From Flavobacteriaceae bacterium D16 (lineage in GTDB: Bacteria > Bacteroidota > Bacteroidia > Flavobacteriales > Flavobacteriaceae), in contig JAJTJC010000035.1 in the NCBI GenBank assembly GCA_021295155.1, forward strand, positions 186,001-250,000: 64,000 nt of DNA. The letters run 5' to 3'. The notes beneath the pieces are model-generated. The model made no database searches, was not told the origin of the DNA, and saw only the letters and a list, made by a program, of their open reading frames with translations. Positions 1 through 9,139 of the stretch are shown here, piece after piece. Made by a program: the position numbers and the translations under genes. The first letter of the stretch is position 1. Each line of letters starts with the position of its first letter.

Positions 1-2
1 GC

Positions 3-455
3 ATTAAAGTAGTGCGGGGGGCTTATCTTGAAAAAGAGAATGAAAGAGCTGAAGAAATGGGTTATCCTACCCCCATGTGCCCTTCAAAGAAAGCTACAGA
101 CGAAAACTTTGACACCTGTGTTGCCTACATCCTGGATAACCTGGATACCATATCGCTTTTTTCCGGGACGCATAATGAGGCCAGTTGCCACCAACTTATG
201 AAGTGGATGGATGAAAAAGGGATCGCCAAAGATGATCACCGGGTGGGATTTGGTCAATTGTATGGCATGAGTGACCATATTTCCTTTAACCTTGCGAAAG
301 AAGGTTATAATGTAGCGAAATACCTGCCGTTTGGACCTGTTAGGGACGTGATGCCCTATTTGATCAGGAGAGCCGAGGAAAACACCTCTGTTGCCGGACA
401 AACCAATCGGGAGCTTGAACTTTTGAAAAAAGAGAGGAAAAGACGAAAGCTATAA
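3..455 (+). CDS. proline dehydrogenase, C-terminal part (5' end outside window)
   Basis: The open frame runs in from the left edge, so the start is not in the window; the visible piece is about 150 residues. It would oxidise proline to pyrroline-5-carboxylate with FAD, the first step of proline catabolism. The family is recognised from the V-R-G-A-Y-L-E-K-E motif near the edge (it includes the substrate-binding region of the barrel), the segment GQLYGMSDHISF, and the C-terminal KYLPFGPVRDVMPYLIRRAEEN, all typical of monofunctional ProDH/PutA barrels. It ends in a basic tail (KKERKRRKL). The next gene lies convergent, 8 bp away. The GTG at position 12 is internal, not a start. Confidence 0.9.
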   Translation: MKVVRGAYLEKENERAEEMGYPTPMCPSKKATDENFDTCVAYILDNLDTISLFSGTHNEASCHQLMKWMDEKGIAKDDHRVGFGQLYGMSDHISFNLAKEGYNVAKYLPFGPVRDVMPYLIRRAEENTSVAGQTNRELELLKKERKRRKL

Positions 456-463
456 CTCCGGAT

Positions 464-2035
464 TTAATCCCCTTCCACAAACATTTTTTCCAATTGCTGT
501 ATTTTAGGGTCATGCTCTGGTGAGAGGGTAAAGGCTACCCTGACCGTACCCTTTTTAGTATAGATAGAATAATCACCCCTAAGTTGATTGTAAGGTGTTA
601 GTTCAGATACACTATCTATTGCACCGGCCTGTTCCCATATTTCAGCCCAGGCGTCCATCCTGTGATTTCTGGATTTATCCAGGTAGAAATTTTCTGCCAG
701 AATCTGGTTGCCCAGATCCATGTCCCATTCCTGGATCAGTTCGGTAAGCTGTTCTTGTCGTTTTTTGAGGATATTCGAAACAGGCAGACTTCTTGGTTTC
801 AATGCTGCCTTTTCAAAAAGCAGCTTTGCGATTTTATCGTAGGGCCAGGGTGATGTATAAGTAAGGTTGCCAAATGCCATCAGGCCCACTCCAAACTCTG
901 GAAAGAATACATAATTACTCCCAAAACCAGGCAGGGCACCACCGTGCGAAACCTGCACCCTTCCATTGCAATCCTGACGGATTCCCAGTCCGAATCCGTA
1001 TCCATTCATAACGGCACAGGGATCACCATTGAAATCCTCAGCATTTGAATATAGTCTGCTGAACTGAGGGGTATGCATTTGTCTTAGACTGCTTCGTTTA
1101 ATGGGACCTTCATCAGCATCAGACCTTGGCGGCCAGGCCGACAGATGGAAGCTCACGTATTTGCTGAAGTCTTCTATACTGGTAATTAAGCCCCCCATAG
1201 CTCCGTAGGAACCATCATGCAGCATGGGTTCCAGTTTCCAATTTTCATCTTCCCAGCGATAGCCTATTACCAGCTGGCCCTCAGGGACCTTATCAAATTC
1301 CCAGTACGTTTGATTCATCCCCAGGGGCTTAAATATTTCTTGTTGTATATAGTCCTGATAGGGTTTGCCGGAGACCTTACCAATAATGGCCCCTAAAAGG
1401 GCGTAACCCGTATTGCTGTATTCGTAAGTATAAGAAGGGGTATTGGATAAAGACGGCCCGGATTGTATAAGCTCTTTCAACATGGCGTTTGATTCATCCA
1501 GTTGACGATCTCCCCAGGGATTGTCTTCCGGAAATCCAGCGGTCATGGTAAGCAAATTCTCAATGGTGATTTCGGGTGAATCACTGGTAAGGTATGTTAT
1601 TCCAAACATCTCGGGAATATAGTCTGAAACCGGATCACTAAGCGAAAGTTTCTCTTCATCCCGCAGTTTCATAATAGCCATGGCTGTGAAACTCTTCGTC
1701 ATGGAAGCTATTCGAAATGCCGAGTTAGTTCCTGCGGGAATATTTTTTTCGAGGTTCACAACCCCTGTTGCAGCAGACAGAACCAGTTCATCGTCTACCA
1801 CCAAGCCGTAAGCAATCCCCGGTATATGTTCTGCTTTACTGTGTTCAACAATGAGCTCATGCAGCTCATCTGCCAATCCCTTTATTTGTGCTTTACGAGA
1901 ATCGTTTGTAAATACTGCAGGTTGATATTCCGTGCTGTAATTGATCTTTTCCTCAACATATTCTTCTTTTTCTACTCCATTTTTACAAGAAGTGAGTGCA
2001 GTTAACAGGATTAAGGCAGACAGGATTGTTTTCAT
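464..2035 (-). CDS. serine beta-lactamase-like hydrolase, lipoprotein
   Basis: 523 residues. A lipoprotein signal (MKTILSALILLTALTSC, Cys17 as lipidation site) predicts anchoring in the envelope. The class C beta-lactamase/DD-peptidase fold is indicated by the S-M-T-K motif at about 111-114 (nucleophile Ser and general-base Lys), Y-S-N at 206-208, and H-G-G near 364. Family members are esterases, D-amino-acid peptidases or beta-lactamases, so the substrate cannot be fixed from sequence. A C-terminal extension of about 100 residues after the catalytic domain resembles the accessory domain seen in many Bacteroidota relatives. ATG start. It is a single gene convergent with proline dehydrogenase. 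Confidence 0.9.
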   Translation of the reverse strand: MKTILSALILLTALTSCKNGVEKEEYVEEKINYSTEYQPAVFTNDSRKAQIKGLADELHELIVEHSKAEHIPGIAYGLVVDDELVLSAATGVVNLEKNIPAGTNSAFRIASMTKSFTAMAIMKLRDEEKLSLSDPVSDYIPEMFGITYLTSDSPEITIENLLTMTAGFPEDNPWGDRQLDESNAMLKELIQSGPSLSNTPSYTYEYSNTGYALLGAIIGKVSGKPYQDYIQQEIFKPLGMNQTYWEFDKVPEGQLVIGYRWEDENWKLEPMLHDGSYGAMGGLITSIEDFSKYVSFHLSAWPPRSDADEGPIKRSSLRQMHTPQFSRLYSNAEDFNGDPCAVMNGYGFGLGIRQDCNGRVQVSHGGALPGFGSNYVFFPEFGVGLMAFGNLTYTSPWPYDKIAKLLFEKAALKPRSLPVSNILKKRQEQLTELIQEWDMDLGNQILAENFYLDKSRNHRMDAWAEIWEQAGAIDSVSELTPYNQLRGDYSIYTKKGTVRVAFTLSPEHDPKIQQLEKMFVEGD

Positions 2036-2082
2036 TAGTGATCTGGTTTTTAAGAACGCTGATGAAAATAAGGAAAGTATGC

Positions 2083-2340
2083 TTAACGAAACAATTGTTC
2101 CTTAAGTTTTTCAGGAGGCAGATTCCCGGTTATCTCGGTGAGCTTCTTACTGACGTTGTAATGTTCCAGGTCAAATCTGTGAGCTTCCCGCGTATCCTTT
2201 AGGGTACGTTTAATGGTGTTGATCCCTGCAATACGCCCTTCCAGATGCACAATATTCATGAACTTTCTGAATTGCTCATCAGACAGGTTTGGACGACCAT
2301 ACTGGCGAATAAGACCGCTAAAATATTTGGTATATAACAT
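2083..2340 (-). CDS. hypothetical protein, 85 aa
   Basis: Small, charged, soluble protein without signal peptide or membrane segment; family not recognised. The sequence has balanced codon use and predicted helical segments (SDEQFRKFMNIVHLEGRIAG, then NTIKRTLKDTREAHRF). The reading is supported by an ATG start and by a candidate -7 promoter element (TAATTTTG on the minus strand) just upstream. Two copies of GGATTATATCC lie between that element and the start codon. It is separated from the flanking genes by more than 40 bp and looks monocistronic. The helical pattern could fit a small regulator, but no defined DNA-binding motif is seen. Confidence 0.55.
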   Translation of the reverse strand: MLYTKYFSGLIRQYGRPNLSDEQFRKFMNIVHLEGRIAGINTIKRTLKDTREAHRFDLEHYNVSKKLTEITGNLPPEKLKEQLFR

Positions 2341-2370
2341 GGATATAATCCTAAATAATGGATATAATCC
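2341..2370 (-). repeat. two direct copies of GGATTATATCC, possible operator
   Basis: On the minus strand GGATTATATCC occurs at 2370-2360 and again at 2351-2341, 19 bp apart, the second copy touching the ATG of the 85-aa gene. Each copy is itself a short inverted repeat (GGAT...ATCC). A spacing of about two helical turns and the position around the predicted transcription start suggest protein binding. Function is inference. Confidence 0.4.
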
Positions 2371-2377
2371 AAAATTA
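2370..2377 (-). promoter_or_regulatory. -7 promoter element TAATTTTG for the 85-aa gene
   Basis: Exact match to the Bacteroidota -7 consensus TAnnTTTG on the minus strand, 30 bp before the start codon. No clear TTTG -33 box is seen at the usual 19-21 bp. Confidence 0.45.
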
Positions 2378-2470
2378 ACACTTCTTTGGAAGAGACGGAA
2401 TACTTAGCATGTTAAAATTTCACCTGATTTTAAAATACAGTCTGGGCTAGTTATACGAGAGTCCTAATAT

Positions 2471-3868
2471 TTATGATATGATAGCCAGAGGTGATGTTTC
2501 CTTCCAGGCGCCACGCGTAAAATCAGGGAACATTTGCGGCATCCCGTCCTGGGCAACGGAAAGTTCACTGAGCGGGGCCACAGCACTCCAGAAAGCTCCC
2601 TCGTATACATTCTGGTCCAGCGGCAGCCCTTTTTGTAGGCATTCAATAATGCGGTAAACCATCATACCATCCATACCACCGTGTCCGGAACCTGCTGTAG
2701 CTTTGGACAATCTGGTATATAGTGGATGGTCATATTGCTCATACAAGCTTTCTAATTGTTCTCCCTGAACCCAGCTATGATGGTCTTGCGTAATTCCTTC
2801 AACACCGCCTTCAAGGGCTACACGCGTAGGAAATCCTACAAGTGTTCCTTGGGTACCCTGTATGAGATTTAAGCGAGAATAGGGCCTGGGGCTGGTTTCA
2901 TCCCATTGAACCATTATAGTTCTCCCCAACTGCGTTTTAATAATGGAGGTATTGAGGTCACCCCCTTTGAAATCCATTTGGTTCCACTGATGGTCTGATG
3001 GGTAGTTTTCCGCTGCGTATTTATTACGACCCATTGCCGGGCTTGAAAACGACACCAGTATCCTGAAGTTATCTTCTCCGCGGCCCAGATTCATGTATTG
3101 GGCAACAGGACCCAATCCATGAGTAGGATAGAGGTTTCCATTTCGTTTTGCGTAATGCGGGGTTCTCCATGATCCGGTTCCTCGTGTTACTTCTTCCATC
3201 TGCCAGCGCAGTTCATGGATATAGGCAGCTTCCCCATGTAATATTTCACCAATAGCCCCCTGGCGACACATATTCAGAAACATCAATTCATCCCGTCCAT
3301 AATTGACATTTTCCATCATCATGCAGTGCCGCTGGGTTTCTTCGCTGGTATCTACAATCTCCCACAGTTCTTCCATGGTAACGGCCATAGGGACTTCCAC
3401 AAATACATGGGCACCCTGTTTCATTGCTTCAATAGCCATTGGAGCGTGGTTATTCCAGTTGGTGGCAACAAAGACAACATCCGGTTTTACTTCCTTGAGC
3501 ATATTTAACCAGGCTTTTTCATCTCCGTAATAAGTGCTAATATTCTGATGTCTTTGTTCTTCTCCCATGGATTTGGCTTCCATTGCCCATTTGTTGGCCA
3601 GATCTTCATATAGGTCGCATATAGCCACTATTTCAGTACCGGGAAGTGAAGCACTGAATTTAAGATGTGAAGGTCCCCGGGCACCTACACCAATCACAGC
3701 AACACGTACTTTTTCCAGCCTGGGGGCGGCAAAATCCCCCATATAAATAGCACCAGGTTTTCTATCGGAAGTTATCTGCGAACAGGAAGACAGTGTAGAG
3801 GCAGCCAGGATTCCTGCCGTGGAAAGTGAAGTTTTTTTAATGAAGTTTCTTCGGTTGATACCACCCAT
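2471..3868 (-). CDS. Gfo/Idh/MocA-family protein, GH109 alpha-N-acetylgalactosaminidase type
   Basis: 465 residues. N-terminal twin-arginine signal (NRRNFIKKTS...) followed by a lipobox (LSSC, Cys29), so it is probably exported folded by Tat and lipid-anchored. A Rossmann motif (VAVIGVGARG, about residues 54-63) binds NAD. The segments ENVNYGRDELMFLN, HGEAAYIHELRWQ, TGSWRTPHYAKRNGNLYPTHGLGPVAQYMN match, from memory, the glycoside hydrolase family 109 signature, in which a tightly bound NAD drives a redox-elimination mechanism; the His in YPTHGLGP is the conserved catalytic-region residue. Known GH109 enzymes remove terminal alpha-GalNAc, for example blood-group A. Other Gfo/Idh oxidoreductase activities remain possible. 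Single gene, ATG start. Confidence 0.85.
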   Translation of the reverse strand: MGGINRRNFIKKTSLSTAGILAASTLSSCSQITSDRKPGAIYMGDFAAPRLEKVRVAVIGVGARGPSHLKFSASLPGTEIVAICDLYEDLANKWAMEAKSMGEEQRHQNISTYYGDEKAWLNMLKEVKPDVVFVATNWNNHAPMAIEAMKQGAHVFVEVPMAVTMEELWEIVDTSEETQRHCMMMENVNYGRDELMFLNMCRQGAIGEILHGEAAYIHELRWQMEEVTRGTGSWRTPHYAKRNGNLYPTHGLGPVAQYMNLGRGEDNFRILVSFSSPAMGRNKYAAENYPSDHQWNQMDFKGGDLNTSIIKTQLGRTIMVQWDETSPRPYSRLNLIQGTQGTLVGFPTRVALEGGVEGITQDHHSWVQGEQLESLYEQYDHPLYTRLSKATAGSGHGGMDGMMVYRIIECLQKGLPLDQNVYEGAFWSAVAPLSELSVAQDGMPQMFPDFTRGAWKETSPLAIIS

Positions 3869-3920
3869 GAGTTTGCTTTTGATTTAAGTAAACTCAAGTT
3901 ACCGTTTTTTACTGAATTTC

Positions 3921-4670
3921 TTAATTCTGTGCTGGAGGATCAGCAGAATTCTTTTGATTTGCTGTGGGCCCTACTTCCTTGGCAATTAACGCAATTAGTT
4001 CTTCAATTTCGGATAAGGCCTGCTTATATACACTGGCCTTCGTTTCAGAAAGGTAAATGATGGAGACAAACATATTCTGCATATCTACATCATATAGTTT
4101 TTCCGGGCGAACCGCCTTGAAGTCGTTATAGTTAACTACACCCCTCAGTACCTGTGGCAATTCATTGGATATCATGTCCCAATGCATCACTTCTAGTTTA
4201 TTTACAAAGGTATAGGTCATCTCCAGTTGCTGTAGCTTTTGTGTAATCGCGTTATTTTTTAACAGCCGTAATTCCCCGCTGTTTACCAGTGTTTCGTAGA
4301 TGTTACTGCTCCGGTGGAAATCGGAAAAACGACCGAGTAACATAGCCATCACGGCCAAAGAATCTGCTTTTTGCCGATTCTCTGAAATTATAATTTGATT
4401 GGCGTACCGGTAGGCTTTTAAATGATAGTCATTGTACATTCTGGCATCAATCAATGCCTTTTGATCGTCTTCGATCTGTCTGCGGATATTCTGGTAGGTT
4501 TTGGCCTCCTCCTGATTCTCAATCCGCTGATTGTTCCATTCGTTGATTTGCAGGGCGATGAGGATCCCCAGCACAACGAGGATTATCTCGCCTATGGCGT
4601 AGGCCAGATATTTTGTAAATCTATTTTCCACCAAAAGTTTTTTTCGGGTGTTTCGGAATAGTTTTATCAA
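3921..4670 (-). CDS. DUF6090-type membrane-anchored protein
   Basis: 249 residues. The start region MIKLFRNTRKKLLVENRFTK, followed by one membrane helix (YLAYAIGEIILVVLGILIALQINEWN, about residues 22-47), is characteristic of the DUF6090 family common in Flavobacteriia. The remainder is a predicted alpha-helical domain outside the cytoplasm, ending in a Pro/Ala-rich tail. The function of the family is unknown. The start codon is TTG at 4670; it is chosen because family members begin with this same MIK-F-R motif and no ATG lies nearby. Confidence 0.8.
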   Translation of the reverse strand: MIKLFRNTRKKLLVENRFTKYLAYAIGEIILVVLGILIALQINEWNNQRIENQEEAKTYQNIRRQIEDDQKALIDARMYNDYHLKAYRYANQIIISENRQKADSLAVMAMLLGRFSDFHRSSNIYETLVNSGELRLLKNNAITQKLQQLEMTYTFVNKLEVMHWDMISNELPQVLRGVVNYNDFKAVRPEKLYDVDMQNMFVSIIYLSETKASVYKQALSEIEELIALIAKEVGPTANQKNSADPPAQN

Positions 4671-4711
4671 GGGATATGCCTTAGGTTTTTGTACAATTAT
4701 GCTATGTTCCT

Positions 4712-4888
4712 CTATTTATTTTTATTGGATATAAAGGAGGAAACTAGGAGTCCAAGACCTAATCCGATCATAATACAACCCACAAACCACAGGGCATCGG
4801 CTCTTAGGAAGAAAAAACCAACTCCTAAACCTAGGATAACTCCTCCACCTATGGCCAGGGAGCCTTTGTCTTTAGATACTTCAGTCAT
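4712..4888 (-). CDS. small two-helix membrane protein, 58 aa
   Basis: After a short polar N-terminus (MTEVSKDKG) the protein is two hydrophobic Gly-rich helices (SLAIGGGVILGLGVGFFFL and LWFVGCIMIGLGLGLLVSSFI) separated by a short loop, ending in a basic tail (SNKNK). Family not recognised. ATG at 4888 is preferred to an in-frame TTG nine bases upstream. It lies 41 bp upstream of the DUF6090 gene on the same strand and could be co-transcribed with it. The opposite strand is also open here, but its product is a Pro/Arg-rich composition without pattern. Confidence 0.6.
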   Translation of the reverse strand: MTEVSKDKGSLAIGGGVILGLGVGFFFLRADALWFVGCIMIGLGLGLLVSSFISNKNK

Positions 4889-4970
4889 ATTGGTCAATTT
4901 TTGGATATAGGATCAAAAGTAGCTGAGTCTACCCCGGGTTACTATGATAAATATCAGCTAAGAAGTTAAT

Positions 4971-5462
4971 TTACAGGGGTTTTATCAAAAGGAAATCATC
5001 CATGACATACCCTTTTCCAATATCCTGAACAATACCTCCCTGATTGTGAAAACCCAATTTTTCATAGGCCTTGATAGAACCTGTATTCTGCTTATTGACT
5101 GTTAAGGAGATTTGTTTGCAGTCCATATACTGCCCTTCGCGCACGACAAATTCCATAGCGGCTTTGCCAATCCCTTTTCCACGCATATCCTTACTTACAT
5201 AGATCTTACTAAGGAACAATTCGCTATGCTGTTTTTCAAATGCTAAATAGCCTGCGACTTTGGAATTATGGAAGATTAGGTAATACTGAATACCCTGATT
5301 AACCTGGGAAGCTATAGCTTCAGCCGATTGGAATTTATTGAGCATGTATGCTACCTGATCCGACCCAATAATAGGCGAATAATGCTCTTTCCATATGGTG
5401 CTGGCAAGCTTGGCAATTAACCCATAGGCCTTTTTATCTTTAGCTTTAATAAAAGTAGTCAT
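4971..5462 (-). CDS. GNAT-family N-acetyltransferase
   Basis: 163 residues, the usual single-domain GNAT length. The acetyl-CoA binding motif A is visible as V-S-K-D-M-R-G-K-G-I-G-K-A (R/Q-x-x-G-x-G/A, about residues 92-104), preceded by beta strand 4 (LFLSKIYV) and followed by motif B (ISLTVNKQNTGSIKAYEKLGF). Substrate cannot be predicted; small amines, amino-acid derivatives or protein N-termini are typical. Cytoplasmic. Single gene, ATG start, transcribed away from the M28 peptidase gene with about 107 bp between them. Confidence 0.88.
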   Translation of the reverse strand: MTTFIKAKDKKAYGLIAKLASTIWKEHYSPIIGSDQVAYMLNKFQSAEAIASQVNQGIQYYLIFHNSKVAGYLAFEKQHSELFLSKIYVSKDMRGKGIGKAAMEFVVREGQYMDCKQISLTVNKQNTGSIKAYEKLGFHNQGGIVQDIGKGYVMDDFLLIKPL

Positions 5463-5569
5463 GACTTATCGAAAGGCTTCCATCATTTGAAAAGTATAAA
5501 ATATAACCGAATTCTGGTAGGGGAGCGGCTATTTATGTATTTTAGGCAGATTCAAATTAAAAGCAAATC

Positions 5570-7045
5570 ATGAGAACAACGCTAGGGTTTATACTCTTCC
5601 TTTTTATAGGGAACTTTCTTCAGGCTCAAACTGATCAGGAGATGGTAATGGAAACAGTTAACGGAAATACCATTAAGGGCCATATATATTTTTTGGCTGA
5701 TGATCTTCTCAAGGGAAGGGAAACTGGAACTCCTGAAAATAAGATCGCGGCTTCATACCTCGCCAATGCCTTCAGAAGATATGGTGTGCAACCCAATCCG
5801 TTATCTGGCGATTATTACCAGGAGGTGAATCTGGAAAGATCATATCCTGCAACGGAGACTACTTTGTCAATTGGAGGTATGGAGATTGAAAAAGTTGCTG
5901 GTTTGCGTATTAACAATATGGCCTATGAAGGCGATTTTGTTTATGCGGGATACGGACTGGAAGACAATTATGAAGGACTTGATGTAGAAGGAAAGGTTGT
6001 GTTGGTTAAGGCAGGTAATGCCGAAGGCGGAGAAGCGCAACGGGCTTTTAGTCTGTTAAAAGAAAAACGGGACCTTGCCCTGGAAAAAGGAGCCCTTGCC
6101 GTGATAGAATTTATCAAGGCCCAGGATCAGATGTGGGGGTATGTAGATCATCAGTTTAATTCACCAAGCCTTGCTTTGGCCAAAGACAAAGAGGATGCGG
6201 ATACTGGATTCTCTTATATGTGGGTACAGGATGCTGATGGTAGTATGAGTAAACAAATTTCCTCTAAACCTCTACATAGCGGACAAATGATACTTGAAGT
6301 ACCTGAGAAGGAAGCTATTGTTTCCTATAATGTAATTGGAATGGTACCCGGGACTGATCCACAGCTAAAGGATGAATTCATTATTTATTCGGCTCATTAT
6401 GATCATGTAGGGATAGGATCTCCAGATGCAAGCGGGGATACCATTTACAATGGAGCTCGAGACAATGCTGTCGGTACAACCACAGTGCTTAGTATGGCAG
6501 AAAATTTGGCCAAATACCCAACCAAACGATCTGCGCTGTTCATACTGTTCACAGGAGAAGAAAAAGGGCTATTGGGGAGTGAATTTTATGTAGAGCACCC
6601 GGTACTTCCTTTAAAACAGATGGTCTATTGTTTTAATAGTGATAACGGAGGGTACAATGACACCTCTCTTGCTACTATTGTTGGCCTTTCCAGGACTACA
6701 GCCTCACCTCATATCAAAAAAGCTGCTGCCGAATTTGGCCTAAAGGCAATTGATGATCCCGCTCCTGAACAGGGCTTGTTTGATCGATCTGATAATGTTC
6801 ATTTTGCCAGAAAGGGAATCCCTGCACCTACTTTTAGTATGGGCTTTAGTTCGTTCGATGGAGAAGTAACCAAGTATTACCATCGCCCTGGTGATGAGGC
6901 CGATACCATGGATTACGACTATCTGGAGCAGTTTTTCCGCGCTTACGTGATGTCAGGAAGACTTATTGCTAACGACCCGCAGACGCCGGTTTGGACCTCA
7001 GGTGATAAATATGAAAAGGCGGCGAAAGCCTTGTATAACGATTAA
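5570..7045 (+). CDS. secreted M28-family zinc peptidase
   Basis: 491 residues with a Sec signal peptide (MRTTLGFILFLFIGNFLQAQ). Catalytic M28 ligands are in place: H276 and D278 (SAHYDHVG), bridging D298 (GARDNAVG), E330-E331 (FTGEEKG), D358 (NSDNGG) and H438 (YYHRPGDE). A PA-type insert occupies about residues 90-250. M28 peptidases are two-zinc aminopeptidases or glutamate carboxypeptidases; here probably an envelope or secreted aminopeptidase used in peptide scavenging. Monocistronic, with the next gene convergent 17 bp beyond the stop. Confidence 0.9.
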   Translation: MRTTLGFILFLFIGNFLQAQTDQEMVMETVNGNTIKGHIYFLADDLLKGRETGTPENKIAASYLANAFRRYGVQPNPLSGDYYQEVNLERSYPATETTLSIGGMEIEKVAGLRINNMAYEGDFVYAGYGLEDNYEGLDVEGKVVLVKAGNAEGGEAQRAFSLLKEKRDLALEKGALAVIEFIKAQDQMWGYVDHQFNSPSLALAKDKEDADTGFSYMWVQDADGSMSKQISSKPLHSGQMILEVPEKEAIVSYNVIGMVPGTDPQLKDEFIIYSAHYDHVGIGSPDASGDTIYNGARDNAVGTTTVLSMAENLAKYPTKRSALFILFTGEEKGLLGSEFYVEHPVLPLKQMVYCFNSDNGGYNDTSLATIVGLSRTTASPHIKKAAAEFGLKAIDDPAPEQGLFDRSDNVHFARKGIPAPTFSMGFSSFDGEVTKYYHRPGDEADTMDYDYLEQFFRAYVMSGRLIANDPQTPVWTSGDKYEKAAKALYND

Positions 7046-7062
7046 GCCTTACAGGGTATAAG

Positions 7063-8703
7063 CTATTGAATTTCTGCCAGCGGGTTTACACCGGTCAATT
7101 CCCAGTGTCCCAGCGATACCGGGATATTTCCGATGGCGTTCATGCTATCCAGAAAATCCTGTAAGCGAAACTCCTGTCCTTTGTTCTCCGTGATACGGGC
7201 ATAGTCGGCCATTGCATTTTCCAGCAGGTATTTCCCGGTTATGTAACTTGTTCCGTACCCTGGTTGTCTGAGGTAAAGGTGCTGTTCAAACAACAAGAGT
7301 TCCTTTTCTGTTTTCATCCAACCCCTGGGGGTATATTCAGAATGTATGCCGCCTGCTTCCTCCATGGTCATTTCATTAGCATGCGCGTAGAGCGAACCAA
7401 GTCCTCTTGCCGCCCGTTGGGCGATCATGATGTATACAATTTCCCTTACCCGGGGATTGTCGTCATAGAGTCCTGCCTGCATAAACATTTCCTCCACAGC
7501 GGTGGCCATTCCTTCATTACGAGAATCGAATATATTGTATAATAATGGACCTCTTCGTATTACACTGTTGTTGGGTTCATTTTCCATCCTGGCAAGCTCA
7601 AACCAATGATAGAAATGGGAATAAAGGGGACGAGGGTCATGATGAGCCGTGATCCAGAAAAAATTCCTTGTAGATTCAGGTACAAAAGCCCCCAGGTGTT
7701 CCCTGAGCGCGGGTTCAAAATAGTCCTTTACCGTAACGATATCCTGTTCTTCAAGAAATTGCATCAGACTGGCAGCAGAGGCTTCAGCAAGTTCCTGGTA
7801 GGCCTCAGGCGTGTCTGCAGCGACAAGTTTGGGCAGGTCGCGGTTTCTATGTTCTTCAAGTTTCAATGATGCCCAAGCCCTGGCCAGTTCTCTTTTAAGC
7901 AAGAGCACTTCATCTTCCCAGCTCAGGGGAACCAGGTGAACCTGCTGCAGGTACCAGCTATAGTTGTCCTTGCCAATACCGGAAGGGCCATCCTTGGTTT
8001 TTGCTTCCTCCTTTAACCAATCCACGAGCGTATTGGTGCTGCTAATCGCTTCATTTACAGACTGAATAAGCTCAGAGGACTCGGCGAAACCTGGCAGGTC
8101 CAGCATTCCTTTCAGGTTTTTACTTTGGTTTTCAATATCCCGAATCCCTGCTACCCAAAGATCCCTGGCATTGCCGGTCAGGTTGGATTGCGCTTGTTTG
8201 TTTAAAGCAGGAATTACACGAAGATCATTCAGCAGCCTGTCCTCTTCTTCTGATGTCAACGGAAAAGAATAGGTCCAGAGTTCTGTGGTTGCATGATGAG
8301 CTGGACCCTCATGGGCGGGCACATCGCTTTGTGCCATCCACAGGGATTTGTAATATGCCGGATCGCGTTCCCAGGGTTTCAAAATGCTGTCGTTAAAGAG
8401 ATAACCATTCATTTCTGCCAGTACCAGTCGCCAATCGACCTGCTTTTCAATAGACCAGTTAGTGGTGTCTATGGTTTTTAGTCGATTTTGCAGTTTCTTA
8501 AACTCAGAACGCCTAGTATTAAAAGTTGCTGCCGTATAATCCGGTGCTCCATCCAAAATAGGAGGTGTTTCAAACGTACGCCACTCTTTAAAGAGTTTCA
8601 CCAGGTCATCGTAGTTGTTGGTGGTAGCTGCATTTGTTTTATCCTCTGGAGAATTGCAGCCCATACATAGGGCCAATAGTATAAGGAACCAGGAGTTTTT
8701 CAT
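7063..8703 (-). CDS. DUF885-family lipoprotein, metal motif apparently degenerate
   Basis: 546 residues; lipoprotein signal with C16 ([10 protein letters not shown]). Overall length, helical character and the C-terminal segment [24 protein letters not shown] match DUF885 proteins, which are related to M32-like metallopeptidases. Normal members carry an HExxPGHH metal site. At the equivalent place here I see [20 protein letters not shown], without HExxH, while the downstream E-G-M-A-T-A-V-E-E segment corresponds to the usual EGW helix. The enzyme may therefore be non-catalytic or use a changed site. ATG start; not obviously in an operon. Confidence 0.75.
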   Translation of the reverse strand: MKNSWFLILLALCMGCNSPEDKTNAATTNNYDDLVKLFKEWRTFETPPILDGAPDYTAATFNTRRSEFKKLQNRLKTIDTTNWSIEKQVDWRLVLAEMNGYLFNDSILKPWERDPAYYKSLWMAQSDVPAHEGPAHHATTELWTYSFPLTSEEEDRLLNDLRVIPALNKQAQSNLTGNARDLWVAGIRDIENQSKNLKGMLDLPGFAESSELIQSVNEAISSTNTLVDWLKEEAKTKDGPSGIGKDNYSWYLQQVHLVPLSWEDEVLLLKRELARAWASLKLEEHRNRDLPKLVAADTPEAYQELAEASAASLMQFLEEQDIVTVKDYFEPALREHLGAFVPESTRNFFWITAHHDPRPLYSHFYHWFELARMENEPNNSVIRRGPLLYNIFDSRNEGMATAVEEMFMQAGLYDDNPRVREIVYIMIAQRAARGLGSLYAHANEMTMEEAGGIHSEYTPRGWMKTEKELLLFEQHLYLRQPGYGTSYITGKYLLENAMADYARITENKGQEFRLQDFLDSMNAIGNIPVSLGHWELTGVNPLAEIQ

Positions 8704-8743
8704 AGCGCTCTTTAATTATATTCGGTGTATGATGATTTATAGC

Positions 8744-9136
8744 TTAATCAGTTGCTGGAATATAGAGGTCCTTAATTACAATTTCATCCACACAATTATC
8801 GATGATAAGTGTGCATTCCCGTTCATCTAATGTTCCGTGAACGTGATAGGTTTTGCAGGGTTCAGCTTTGGTATCACTTTTTTCAAAGTCAACCTTCCCA
8901 TCCATTAAAAAAGAATCAATTTGTAAGGAGTCTATGCCACTGTTATCAACTAAGGCCATAAATTCAGGACTGAGTTGTTGTGGTTTGGAACGCAACTCTT
9001 TCAAGACTCGGCAATTGGGCAGGTAGCAAAAGGAAGTTCCGGTTTCCTCTGATTTCTTTTTAAGGAAAAAGAATAGGAATATTAGTCCGATAGAAAGTCC
9101 GATAAGATAGAAACCCAATCGTTTCAGGAATGCCAT
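8744..9136 (-). CDS. hypothetical protein with N-terminal membrane anchor
   Basis: 130 residues. One membrane helix (LGFYLIGLSIGLIFLFFFL) is followed by a basic KKK stop-transfer. The rest is a soluble domain with a Cys pair (FCYLPNCRVLKEL) and further Cys residues in EPCKTYHVHG and ERECTLIIDNC. I recall similar small proteins beside ald in Flavobacteriia annotated as DUF4258-like, but I cannot confirm this. Start chosen at ATG 9136 rather than the preceding TTG. It follows alanine dehydrogenase by 3 bp on the same strand, so the two are almost certainly co-transcribed. Confidence 0.7.
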   Translation of the reverse strand: MAFLKRLGFYLIGLSIGLIFLFFFLKKKSEETGTSFCYLPNCRVLKELRSKPQQLSPEFMALVDNSGIDSLQIDSFLMDGKVDFEKSDTKAEPCKTYHVHGTLDERECTLIIDNCVDEIVIKDLYIPATD

Positions 9137-9139
9137 CAA

